A program made the position numbers and the translations under genes. A model generated the notes under the pieces. The model ran no database searches and was not told the origin of the DNA. It saw nothing but the letters and a program-made list of their open reading frames with translations. A DNA stretch of 18,788 bases. It comes from Candidatus Hydrogenedentota bacterium (lineage in GTDB: Bacteria > Hydrogenedentota > Hydrogenedentia > Hydrogenedentales > SLHB01). Shown here piece after piece: positions 1 through 6,179 of the stretch (position 1 is the first letter of the stretch; every line of letters begins with the position of its first letter). Location of the stretch: positions 1 through 18,788 of the forward strand of contig JAFGTL010000449.1 of NCBI GenBank assembly GCA_016934125.1, read 5' to 3'.

Positions 1-988
1 GGATGCTGCGTACCGCGTCCCCGATGGGATCGTTCAAGTCGTCGCCCTCCACCAGCACCGCGTAGAACCCCGTGATGCTGCCCGCCGGCGACGTGCCGGC
101 CCGCTCCAGCAGGCGCGGCAGAAGTCCATACACCGACGGCGGATAGCCCTTCGTCGTCGGGGGCTCACCCACCGCAAGGCCCACTTCCCGCTGCGCCATG
201 GCGAACCGCGTGATCGAGTCCATCATCAACATCACGTCGGCCCCTTGCGCCCGGAACCACTCCGCCACGGCCGTGGCCATGTGCGCGCCCCGGATCCGCA
301 ACAGCGCCGGCTGATCCGACGTCGCCACCACCACCACCGAACGCGCCAGTCCTTCCGGGCCAAGATCCGATTCCACGAACTCCCGCACCTCCCGGCCCCG
401 TTCGCCCACCAGCGCGATCACGTTCACATCCGCCGCCGTGTTCCGGGCAATCATCCCGATCAGCTTGCTCTTCCCGATGCCGCTCCCGGACATGATGCCC
501 ATCCGCTGGCCCTTGCCGCAGGTGGCGCACGCATCCACGGCCCGGATCCCCGTCGCGATCGCCTCCGTGATCCGCCGCCGCTCCAGCGGCCGTGGCGCCG
601 CCGCCGTCAACGGCACCTCGATACTGCACGCCGGCACCGGCCCGTCGTCCAGCGGATTCCCCATGCTGTCCACCACCCGCCCCAGCAGTTCAAGCCCCAC
701 CTTCACCATCTGCGGCCGGTGCGTGGGCACCACCAGCGTCCCAGGCGCCACCCCGGCCATCTCCCCCAAGGGCATCAGCAGCGTGCGCGCCCCGCGGAAT
801 CCCACCACCTCCACCGGCACCGCCGCCGCCTCCCCGCCCGGCTGAATGTAGCAGAGATCCCCGATACGCATGGGCGGCCCGGTGGCCTCGATCGTCAGCC
901 CCACCACCTCCGCCACTTTCCCGTACACCATGATCGGCACCGCGGCCCGCGCCCGATCGCAATACGGCTCTAAATCAACGCCAATCAA
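1..988 (-). CDS. fliI: Flagellar export ATPase FliI (3' part missing)
   Basis: FliI is the F1-like ATPase at the base of the flagellar type III export gate and works with FliH. The frame reads from 988 off the window edge, giving 329 residues of a family usually near 440, so about the last quarter is missing. Visible: the N-terminal beta domain ending in IGDLC (about residues 42-46), P-loop GSGIGKS (168-174), catalytic-loop GERGREVREF (195-204), Walker B VMLMMD (252-257) followed by SITRFA, then the GEPPTTKGYPPSV segment and the EGDD loop, all typical of FliI/SctN. I chose a TTG start at 988-986, five bases after the fliH stop, because it gives the usual short stretch before the beta domain; an ATG at 931-929 would cut into that domain. 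Last gene of the flgB-fliI operon visible here. Family assignment is very secure, the start moderately so. Confidence 0.97.
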   Translation of the reverse strand, partial: MIGVDLEPYCDRARAAVPIMVYGKVAEVVGLTIEATGPPMRIGDLCYIQPGGEAAAVPVEVVGFRGARTLLMPLGEMAGVAPGTLVVPTHRPQMVKVGLELLGRVVDSMGNPLDDGPVPACSIEVPLTAAAPRPLERRRITEAIATGIRAVDACATCGKGQRMGIMSGSGIGKSKLIGMIARNTAADVNVIALVGERGREVREFVESDLGPEGLARSVVVVATSDQPALLRIRGAHMATAVAEWFRAQGADVMLMMDSITRFAMAQREVGLAVGEPPTTKGYPPSVYGLLPRLLERAGTSPAGSITGFYAVLVEGDDLNDPIGDAVRSI

Positions 989-992
989 TCCG

Positions 993-1655
993 TTATCCCA
1001 GCATCGCGTCCACGATCTGCTGTAACTGGGCCTCCAATCGCGCGTCCACCTTCACCGATTCCGTCTCGACGATGCACCCCCCGACGTCCACCGACTCGTC
1101 ACCCACAACGCTCACCTCGGCCCCGTCAAACTCGTCCAGCAGCCGTACGCCCTGTTCCCGTATCCGATTCACATCGCCGGGGTTGAGTCGAACTGTCAGC
1201 CGCTCCCGGCCCACCAGGTTCTCGAGCGCCGCCCGCACCGTGCTTCCCACCACCTCGGGATCCGCCTCCGCCTCCCGGTGCAGAATCCGCCGGGCAATGA
1301 TGCCCGCCAGCCGGGCCACTTCCGGCTCCAAGGCATCGAGAAACGCCTGCCGCGCCGCCCCCATCGCCTCGCCCGCCCGCGTCAACGCCTCCGCGCACCC
1401 GGCCACCGCCTCCTCGAACTCCGCCCGGGCCGCCGCCTCGCCCCGTTCCAGGCCCTGCGCGTATCCCTGCTCATAGCCTTCCTGGATCCGCGCCTCCGCC
1501 TGTTCCCGCGCCTCGGCGAGCAACCGCCCCGCCGCCACCTCCGGCGCCTCGTAGGCCGCCGCCAACAGCGCCGGCACCAGTTCCTCCAGCGGATCGCGCT
1601 CGAAATGAGCGCAGGCCCCCGCGTCCGGCTCTGTAGACTTGATGACTTTGGACAT
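993..1655 (-). CDS. fliH: Flagellar export stator / ATPase regulator FliH
   Basis: FliH dimers bind FliI, restrain its ATPase activity and tether it to the export gate at the C-ring; the family is homologous to the peripheral stalk of F/V ATPases. The 220-residue product has the hallmark glycine ladder GYEQGYAQGLERG (about residues 59-71), a run of GxxxG repeats seen in FliH, followed by long Ala/Glu-rich helices and a C-terminal domain with RRILHREAEADPEVV and the closing GGCIVETESVKVDARLEAQL, typical of FliH/YscL. ATG start at 1655, 27 bp after the fliG stop, with an AGGCAGG-like ribosome site; its stop is five bases from the proposed fliI start, implying coupled translation. Length and order (fliG-fliH-fliI) are standard. 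Confidence 0.95.
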   Translation of the reverse strand: MSKVIKSTEPDAGACAHFERDPLEELVPALLAAAYEAPEVAAGRLLAEAREQAEARIQEGYEQGYAQGLERGEAAARAEFEEAVAGCAEALTRAGEAMGAARQAFLDALEPEVARLAGIIARRILHREAEADPEVVGSTVRAALENLVGRERLTVRLNPGDVNRIREQGVRLLDEFDGAEVSVVGDESVDVGGCIVETESVKVDARLEAQLQQIVDAMLG

Positions 1656-1682
1656 GCCTGCCTGGCCTTGTCATCACCGCCG

Positions 1683-2621
1683 CTACACGATGATCTCGTC
1701 TTCGCCGCCGCCGCCACGACCCTCGATCAGGATCTCTCCCGCTTCTTCGAGCCGCCGCAACACGCCGACCACCTTCTGCTGGGCCTCCTCGACGTTCCGC
1801 AGCCGGACAGGCCCCATGTACTCCATCTCTTCTTTGATCATATCGCGGGCGCGTTCAGACATGTTCCGCAGGATCTTGTCCGAGACCTCCTCGTTGGCCA
1901 CTTTCAGCGCCAGCGCCAAATCCTTCTGCTCCAGTTCCCGCAACGCCTTCTGAATCCCACCGTCCTCTACGTACACCAGATCGTCGAACGTGAACATCAG
2001 CCGCGCGATCTCGTCAGCCAACTCCGGATCCCGCTCCTCGAGATCGGCCATGATCGCCTTCTCGGTGCCGCGCTCGATCCGGTTCATGATCTCGGCCACC
2101 TCTTTCACGCCGCCCGCAAACGTGAAGCCCTGGCTGAACACCGAAGCCATCTTCCGTTCCAGCACCCGCTCCACCTCCCGCACGATCTCAGGCGGCGTCC
2201 GATCCATCGTCGCGATCCGCACCACCACGTCCGCCCGGATCTCCTGCGGCAACGACGACAACACCACCGACGACACCTGCGGATCCAGGTGCGCCAGGAT
2301 CAACGAAATCGTCTGCGGGTGCTCGTCCTGAATGAAACTCACGATCTGCGCCGGATCCGCCCGCTTCAGGAACTCGAACGGCACCTCCTGCAGACTGCTC
2401 TGCAGCCGCGTCAGGATCTCGAGCGCCCGCTCCGGCCCCAGCGCCGTCTCCAGCACGTTCCGCGCGTACTCGATGCCCCCCTGCGTCACGTAGCGGTTGG
2501 CCAGATACATCTGGTGGAATTCTTCAATAATCGACTCGCGGATGTTCGCGTCAATCGCCCCCAGACTCGAGAGATCCAGCGTCAGCTTCTCGATCTCTTC
2601 CTCCGTCATGGCAGACAACAC
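1683..2621 (-). CDS. fliG: Flagellar motor switch protein FliG (canonical-start ORF is N-terminally short)
   Basis: FliG sits on the cytoplasmic face of the MS ring, binds the FliF C-terminus through its N-domain, and meets the stator through its C-domain to produce torque. From the first usable start (GTG at 2621; ATG at 2609 is also possible) the product has 312 residues. It contains the middle-domain EHPQT motif (100-104), MFTFDDL (209-215), the charged torque helix region after it, and the usual acidic DEIIV tail. What is missing is the first N-terminal helix. That helix (GRTKAAIFLACLG) is encoded in frame just upstream, with no ATG, GTG or TTG before it; see the 2622-2717 entry. The true protein is therefore probably about 24-30 residues longer and starts at a non-standard codon, unless a sequence error hides the start. 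The family call is secure; the start is not. Confidence 0.95.
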   Translation of the reverse strand: MLSAMTEEEIEKLTLDLSSLGAIDANIRESIIEEFHQMYLANRYVTQGGIEYARNVLETALGPERALEILTRLQSSLQEVPFEFLKRADPAQIVSFIQDEHPQTISLILAHLDPQVSSVVLSSLPQEIRADVVVRIATMDRTPPEIVREVERVLERKMASVFSQGFTFAGGVKEVAEIMNRIERGTEKAIMADLEERDPELADEIARLMFTFDDLVYVEDGGIQKALRELEQKDLALALKVANEEVSDKILRNMSERARDMIKEEMEYMGPVRLRNVEEAQQKVVGVLRRLEEAGEILIEGRGGGGEDEIIV

Positions 2622-2717
2622 CCGGCTCGCCGCCGCGGGCCCGAGGCAGGCAAGGAAGATGGCCGCCTTTGTGCGGCCATCGTGTTCAGCAATTCCGTGC
2701 GCGGACGTGCCCGTAGC
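2622..2717 (-). other. In-frame FliG N-terminal coding segment lacking a canonical start
   Basis: These 96 bases separate the fliF stop (TAG, 2720-2718) from the first GTG of fliG. They are in the same frame as both genes and contain no stop. Translation gives a segment with GRTKAAIFLACLG at about 2678-2640, matching the conserved FliG opening TGRQKAAILLISLG, so this is coding sequence rather than spacer. There is no in-frame ATG, GTG or TTG. The best alternative initiator is ATT at 2693-2691, giving M/I-AEHDGRTKAAIF, but no well-spaced Shine-Dalgarno is visible. An ATG at 2682-2680 is one frame off. Options are ATT initiation, low-level read-through of the fliF amber codon, or a sequence error. 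Confidence 0.75.
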
Positions 2718-4283
2718 CTATTCCTCCGACTCGCTCAACCAGGAGCGAAGCAACGACGCCACCGTGTCGGGCTCTTCCTGAGACAGCCGCTCCACCTCGT
2801 TCGCGATCTCTCGGCGGCGCATCTCTTCCGGACTGGCGGCGGGCAACTCGATGCCCACCTCCTCCGGCCCGGCCTCGGGAGAGACCAGCGAACGCAGGAG
2901 AAGCGCGCGCGCCACGAGAAATCCCGCCAGCACCAGGAGAACCTGCAGCGGCCTCCTCCCGTATTTTAGCACCATTTCGCCCATCTGTGGGCCGGCCGCC
3001 TCCCCGGCGCCCACCGCCGCCACCGCAAGGCCCTCCAAGTCAAAGGGTTGATCGTAGACCGCCACGTCTTCCGGCTTCACACCGAACCCCACCGCCGATG
3101 CCAACAGGGCCCTGTACGTGTCGATTTCCTCGTCGGTGCGCGCCACATACGCCCGCTGTCCCGTCGGATTCCCGTCCGCGTCCACCTCCGGCTCATAGCG
3201 CCCCTCCACAATCGCCGCCACCGTCGCCGCCTCGACCGTACCCGGGCCGACCACCTTCTCGATCATCGTGTGCGACGTGTCGAGGTTCTCGATCGTCTCC
3301 TCCTCCGTCTCCTCCGTCTCGGTGCCCTGCACCGCCGCACCCTCCGGCAGGTTTACCAACGCGCCCGCCGGCCCCTCGGGCAGCGATTCGCGCGTCGTCA
3401 TCGTACGCGTCGTCGTCATCGTGCTCACCGGCGCGCCCTTGTCCACCCGCTCCGTGACCTCCTTGATCGAACTGAAATCGATGTTCAGCGCCACCTGCAC
3501 CACACTGCGCACCCCGAACTTCGCCAGCGCCTCCTCCGCGCTCTTCTCCCGCTCGCGTTCCCAGTTCAAATGGTGTTCCTGCTTCGTGTTGGCCACCATC
3601 TCGAACTCGTCCTGCGCGGGAAGGTGCAGCGGCTTTCCGTCCGTCGTCGTCAGCGTGATGTTCTCGGGATTCAGCGAGGCGCCCCCGAAACTGCTCACGA
3701 TCCCCAGGATGGCCTTGATCTCGATCCGCGTCAACGGCCGGCTCACGTCCAGCGTGACCGCCGCCTCCGACGGCTTCTGTTCGCTGATGAACAACTCGTC
3801 CTTGGCCTCGCGGATGAACACAAACGCCCGGTTCACAAACGTGAACTCGGACAGCATCTGCTGCAACGTGCCCTGAATCGCCCGCTGGTAGTTCACGTCC
3901 TGCTGAAACTGCGTCGTCATCAGGCTCGGCTGATCGAAGATGTCGAAGCCCGGCAACGAGCCCTGAGACTTAGGAAGGCCCTTGTTGAGGATCTCGACCC
4001 GCAGGTCGCTGCGGTGCTGGAGGGGCACCAGAACGGTTTGCCCCCCGTCCCGGAGTTCGTACGGCACGTCCCGCTCCGCCAGCAGCGTGCGGATCTCCGT
4101 CACGTCGCTCGGCGAGAGCCCGTCGAACAGCGTCACATACTGGGGCCGGCTCCCGAAGGCCACCAGAACCGCGATGACGGCCACCGTCGCCAGCGACGCC
4201 AGGACGAGATTGACCCGCGCGCTGAGCGACAGCCGCCCCCACGCCTGGCCAATCCCCGCGAGGATTTGGCGCAAGAATTCCAC
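2718..4283 (-). CDS. fliF: Flagellar MS-ring protein FliF
   Basis: FliF builds the MS ring in the inner membrane, the foundation for the rod, the export gate and the FliG switch ring. The 521-residue product has an N-terminal transmembrane helix (about 24-43), two ring-building domains with the typical NKGLPKSQGSLPGFDIFD and QFQQDVNYQRAIQGTL segments, an acidic linker rich in Thr and Glu (about 285-345), a second transmembrane helix (about 446-463), and a C-terminal tail ending near EEPDTVASLLRSWL, the standard FliG-binding helix. Length is close to the usual 520-570. Start is GTG at 4283, preceded by AAGAAGAGG about nine bases upstream. A 508-bp non-coding spacer lies between it and fliE, which is unusual in such a compact operon. 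Confidence 0.97.
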   Translation of the reverse strand: MEFLRQILAGIGQAWGRLSLSARVNLVLASLATVAVIAVLVAFGSRPQYVTLFDGLSPSDVTEIRTLLAERDVPYELRDGGQTVLVPLQHRSDLRVEILNKGLPKSQGSLPGFDIFDQPSLMTTQFQQDVNYQRAIQGTLQQMLSEFTFVNRAFVFIREAKDELFISEQKPSEAAVTLDVSRPLTRIEIKAILGIVSSFGGASLNPENITLTTTDGKPLHLPAQDEFEMVANTKQEHHLNWEREREKSAEEALAKFGVRSVVQVALNIDFSSIKEVTERVDKGAPVSTMTTTRTMTTRESLPEGPAGALVNLPEGAAVQGTETEETEEETIENLDTSHTMIEKVVGPGTVEAATVAAIVEGRYEPEVDADGNPTGQRAYVARTDEEIDTYRALLASAVGFGVKPEDVAVYDQPFDLEGLAVAAVGAGEAAGPQMGEMVLKYGRRPLQVLLVLAGFLVARALLLRSLVSPEAGPEEVGIELPAASPEEMRRREIANEVERLSQEEPDTVASLLRSWLSESEE

Positions 4284-4374
4284 CGGCGATACCTCTTCTT
4301 CTGGGCTCTCGGGCCCGCGCCCTCGAACCCGCCTTGCCAGCGGCCGTATGCCGCCGGGCTACTGCATCCAGGGC

Positions 4375-4396
4375 CGTCCTGCCCATGGGCAGGACG
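4375..4396. repeat. 22-bp perfect palindrome in fliE-fliF spacer
   Basis: Two 11-base arms, CGTCCTGCCCA and its exact reverse complement, meet at 4385/4386 around CCATGG. Weaker outer pairing (CTGCA near 4362, TGCAG near 4399) could extend an RNA stem. No T-tract follows on either strand, so it is not a normal intrinsic terminator. It could be an operator, a cruciform, or one copy of a dispersed intergenic palindrome. Confidence 0.7.
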
Positions 4397-4715
4397 CCGT
4401 GCAGCCACGCCGCACCCGTGCGCCATCCGGGTGGGTTGTTCGACGCATTCGCGGCACGACCCCCGCCCCCGCACCGGCCAGCGCCCTGCACAACGAACCG
4501 TCCGGCCGGCGTCCGGGACTCGAATGCCATCCCGGAGGCCCGCCTCCCTTCTCCATTCAACTTTCGGCTCCGCTCATCGGCCGACCGACACCCGGCTGGG
4601 CCTGTCCGTCGCACCGGCTCGCCATGCCGCGTCCCCGGAAACCGCCTCCCCTTGCGGGCGAAACAGTTCCCACCGTGCCGGCCCTTGGGCCGGGCTCCTC
4701 CTGCGGCTGCGAGCT

Positions 4716-4731
4716 GACGGAGATGACTCAC
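4716..4731 (+). repeat. 16-bp element shared (inverted) with the flgB leader
   Basis: GACGGAGATGACTCAC on the plus strand here is identical to the minus-strand sequence at 6046-6031, which begins at the predicted 5' end of the flgB transcript. After three differing bases both copies continue with CCGG. Because the operon is transcribed from the minus strand, its mRNA carries the two copies as complements of one another. Confidence 0.75.
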
Positions 4732-4764
4732 AAACCGGTATGTCGACACGTCAACCGCCGGCAA

Positions 4765-4780
4765 GCCCCGCGAACGGGGC
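4765..4780 (-). other. Stable hairpin just downstream of fliE
   Basis: In the transcript this reads GCCCCG-UUCG-CGGGGC: a six-pair GC stem with a UUCG loop, starting 11 bases after the fliE stop. No U-tract follows, so it is more likely a 3'-end stabiliser, pause or weak attenuator between fliE and fliF than an intrinsic terminator. Confidence 0.55.
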
Positions 4781-4791
4781 CCCCAACGGGC

Positions 4792-5112
4792 TTACACGTT
4801 CATCCGCATGATCTCTTCGTATGCGGCCACCATCTTGTTCCGGACAACCATCATGGTTTGAAACGCGATATCGGCCTTCTCAACCGCCACCATCGCGTCC
4901 GTCACGTCCTTGACTTCCCCGGCCACAAGCTTCTTCACGGCGCTATCCGCCTCGTCCTGAAGGCGTTGCACCTCCCCAATCGTCTCGCCCAGGATCTCTT
5001 TGAACGACTTGGTCCCGGCGGGCGCCGCCGGTTCTGCGGTGCGCAGCTTGACCGGATCGATCTCGATCCGCTGGGACTGTACCCCCGGGATTCGATTCAC
5101 TGGATCCGCCAT
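4792..5112 (-). CDS. fliE: Flagellar MS ring-rod junction protein FliE
   Basis: FliE joins the MS ring to the proximal rod and is the first rod-type export substrate. The 106-residue product has a short variable N-terminus, the segment SFKEILGETIGEVQRLQDEAD (in two parts: SFKEILGETI, GEVQRLQDEAD), then KADIAFQTMMVVRNKMVAAYEEIMRM near the end (KADIAFQTMMVVRNK then AYEEIMRMNV), which is the standard FliE C-terminus. ATG start at 5112 with GGAG eight bases upstream (CTGCGGAGAAGACAG). It lies 47 bp after flgC in the usual flgB-flgC-fliE order. A strong hairpin and a long spacer follow. Length matches the family. Confidence 0.96.
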   Translation of the reverse strand: MADPVNRIPGVQSQRIEIDPVKLRTAEPAAPAGTKSFKEILGETIGEVQRLQDEADSAVKKLVAGEVKDVTDAMVAVEKADIAFQTMMVVRNKMVAAYEEIMRMNV

Positions 5113-5159
5113 CTGTCTTCTCCGCAGTTCCTACGGGCCGAACCGGCCCGACGCGATCG

Positions 5160-5579
5160 CTAGGCCTGGATGATCTCCAATGCCTTCTCGCGCATGCGCT
5201 TACTCGATAGTATCACGGTCACGTTCGCATCATACGCCCGTTGGGCACTCACAAGATTCACCATCTCGACCGACAAATCCACGTTCGGATACTCGACGTA
5301 CCCCTCCTCGTCCGCGTCGGGGTGTCCCGGCTCATACACCAAACGCAGCGGCGACATGTCCGTCACCACCCGCTTCACCTCGACCCCGAACCTCTCCGGA
5401 TCCGTCGTCGGCCGCACCTGGTTGCCGCGCAACACCGCCATCTGACGCCGAAACGCCCCGCCCCGGGCCGTCCGCGTCGTCGTCGCGTTCGCGATGTTCT
5501 GGGCGATCACATTCATGCGGACCCGCTGCGCTTTGAGCCCGGATACCGCAATCTCTGTCGCCGACACGGCTTCCAACAT
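5160..5579 (-). CDS. flgC: Flagellar proximal rod protein FlgC
   Basis: FlgC is a proximal rod subunit exported through the flagellar type III gate and assembled in the periplasm. The 139-residue product has the axial-protein N-terminal signature (SGLKAQRVRMNVIAQNIANA, residues 13-32, with the ANxxT-like NIANATTTRT) and the C-terminal helix NLVSAQRAYDANVTVI (about 108-123), as in FlgC. Central residues 45-95 form the short proximal-rod insert, with EYPNVDLSVEM typical of the family. ATG start at 5579; its upstream region overlaps the end of flgB (nine-base gap), so translation is probably coupled. Length matches the usual 130-150. Confidence 0.97.
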   Translation of the reverse strand: MLEAVSATEIAVSGLKAQRVRMNVIAQNIANATTTRTARGGAFRRQMAVLRGNQVRPTTDPERFGVEVKRVVTDMSPLRLVYEPGHPDADEEGYVEYPNVDLSVEMVNLVSAQRAYDANVTVILSSKRMREKALEIIQA

Positions 5580-5588
5580 AGTGTGTGC

Positions 5589-5984
5589 CTACCGAACGGT
5601 ACTCAACATATCCTTGATAGCCTGAAATCTCTTGACTAACAGACTACCATATGTTGTATGCCGACCCGTGTTCTCGCTAAGTCTTGTCATTTCGTGGTCC
5701 AAATCGACTTTATTGTAGTCATTCTTGGATAAAATTGCAAGACCTTCGAATTCGGGAAATTGACGAACGCCCTCGAGGTGGCGTGGATCCGTCCTGCGGA
5801 GCGCGATCCGGTCCCGCCCCTCGAGGGCTGCCCGCAATGTTCCCTGGAAGTCCAGCGATACCGGATTGTAGTTCGGGGTGTCCGCATTGCTGATGTTGTT
5901 GGCAATGAGGGTGTGGTTCAACTCCGCCACCTTCATCGCCTGCGTCAAAACCAGCGACGTGTCGACCCCCGCGAACGCTGACAC
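5589..5984 (-). CDS. flgB: Flagellar proximal rod protein FlgB
   Basis: FlgB is the first gene of the operon and a proximal rod subunit. The 131-residue product has the rod signature LIANNISNADTPNYNP (about 26-41), the mid-region NDYNKVDLDHEMTRLSENT (about 88-106) and a C-terminal helix YGSLLVKRFQAIKDML, all typical of FlgB. Start is GTG at 5984 with a strong GAGGAGAG ribosome site five to six bases upstream. A sigma-54 promoter lies at 6058-6073, so the gene has a leader of about 63 bases that contains a hairpin and a 16-mer repeated later in the same transcript. The DNA around 5600-5740 is visibly richer in A/T than the rest of the operon. Confidence 0.97.
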   Translation of the reverse strand: MSAFAGVDTSLVLTQAMKVAELNHTLIANNISNADTPNYNPVSLDFQGTLRAALEGRDRIALRRTDPRHLEGVRQFPEFEGLAILSKNDYNKVDLDHEMTRLSENTGRHTTYGSLLVKRFQAIKDMLSTVR

Positions 5985-6008
5985 CGTTCTCTCCTCTTCC
6001 AGTCGGGG

Positions 6009-6030
6009 GTTCCGGGCCGGTGTCCGGAAC
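6009..6030 (-). promoter_or_regulatory. Hairpin in the flgB 5' leader
   Basis: Perfect seven-base arms GTTCCGG / CCGGAAC enclose an eight-base loop. In the transcript the hairpin sits between the 16-mer at the predicted 5' end (6046-6031) and the flgB ribosome site (about 5998-5990). It could protect the 5' end or modulate translation of flgB. Confidence 0.5.
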
Positions 6031-6046
6031 GTGAGTCATCTCCGTC
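6031..6046 (-). repeat. Leader copy of the 16-bp shared element
   Basis: On the minus strand this reads GACGGAGATGACTCAC and begins one base after the transcription start predicted from the sigma-54 promoter (6047). The exact sequence recurs on the plus strand at 4716-4731, so the operon mRNA could pair with itself over about 1.3 kb. Confidence 0.7.
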
Positions 6047-6057
6047 GCAACCAGGAA

Positions 6058-6073
6058 AGCAAACCGCATGCCA
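6058..6073 (-). promoter_or_regulatory. Sigma-54 (-24/-12) promoter for flgB-fliI
   Basis: Minus-strand TGGCATGCGGTTTGCT fits the sigma-54 consensus TGGCACG-N4-TTGCW, with the invariant GG (6072-6071) and GC (6060-6059) exactly ten bases apart. The only departure in the -24 box is T for C. Predicted start is about 6047, leaving a 63-base leader. The gene immediately upstream encodes a sigma-54 activator, which supports function. Placement and spacing are seen directly; activity is inferred. Confidence 0.8.
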
Positions 6074-6137
6074 TCCCGGGCCAAAACGTAAGATCCTCGC
6101 GCTCAGGCACTTCCGGCCGGCTTCCCTCGACCCATCC

Positions 6138-6151
6138 TGCCGTGTCCGGCA
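6138..6151. promoter_or_regulatory. Candidate activator-binding inverted repeat upstream of the sigma-54 promoter
   Basis: TGCCG-N4-CGGCA is a perfect inverted repeat centred roughly 97 bases before the predicted flgB start, a normal distance for an enhancer-binding activator. A second symmetric motif, CCGGCCGG, lies at 6113-6120. Either could be the site for the activator encoded at 6180-7532. Short GC-rich palindromes arise easily by chance here. Confidence 0.3.
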
Positions 6152-6158
6152 ACATTTC

Positions 6159-6172
6159 CCTCCTTCGGGAGG
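6159..6172. terminator. Short hairpin after the response-regulator gene
   Basis: CCTCC-TTCG-GGAGG on the plus strand (CCTCC-CGAA-GGAGG in the minus transcript) begins eight bases after the stop of the regulator gene. In the plus direction it has a UUCG loop and a short TTT, but no plus-strand gene lies upstream; in the minus direction A residues follow. It may mark the 3' end of the regulatory operon, but it is not a textbook terminator. Confidence 0.35.
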
Positions 6173-6179
6173 TTTCTGC

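Larger units (their letters stand above)
4284..4791. other. Long palindrome-rich non-coding spacer between fliE and fliF
   Basis: About 508 bp without a credible gene. Open frames cross it on both strands, but their translations are low-complexity Arg/Pro/Gly-rich and run out of phase through fliF, as expected for shadows in GC-rich DNA. It holds a 22-bp perfect palindrome (4375-4396), GGAGG/CCTCC arms at 4534-4547, CCGGCCC/GGGCCGG arms at 4678-4693, a 16-mer shared in opposite orientation with the flgB leader (4716-4731), and a stable hairpin just after fliE (4765-4780). No convincing promoter for fliF was found; a partial -24-like TGGCA near 4340 lacks a matching -12 GC. The spacer may hold RNA-level control, a palindromic repeat insertion or a gene relic. 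Confidence 0.6.

Noticed and set aside
2718..2720. TAG at the end of fliF as a reassigned (sense) codon joining FliF to FliG
   Set aside because: TAG also ends fliG, flgC, flgB, the activator, the TPR protein and the methyltransferase at the expected lengths, so it is an ordinary stop in this genome. Low-level read-through remains possible, general recoding does not.
4325..4345. Sigma-54-like TGGCA upstream of fliF
   Set aside because: The -24-like half is present but the required GC ten bases downstream of GG is replaced by TC.
3970..4764. Long minus-strand open frame crossing the fliE-fliF spacer
   Set aside because: It runs out of frame into fliF, its product is low-complexity Arg/Gly-rich with no domain, and similar open frames exist on the other strand; a GC-rich shadow.
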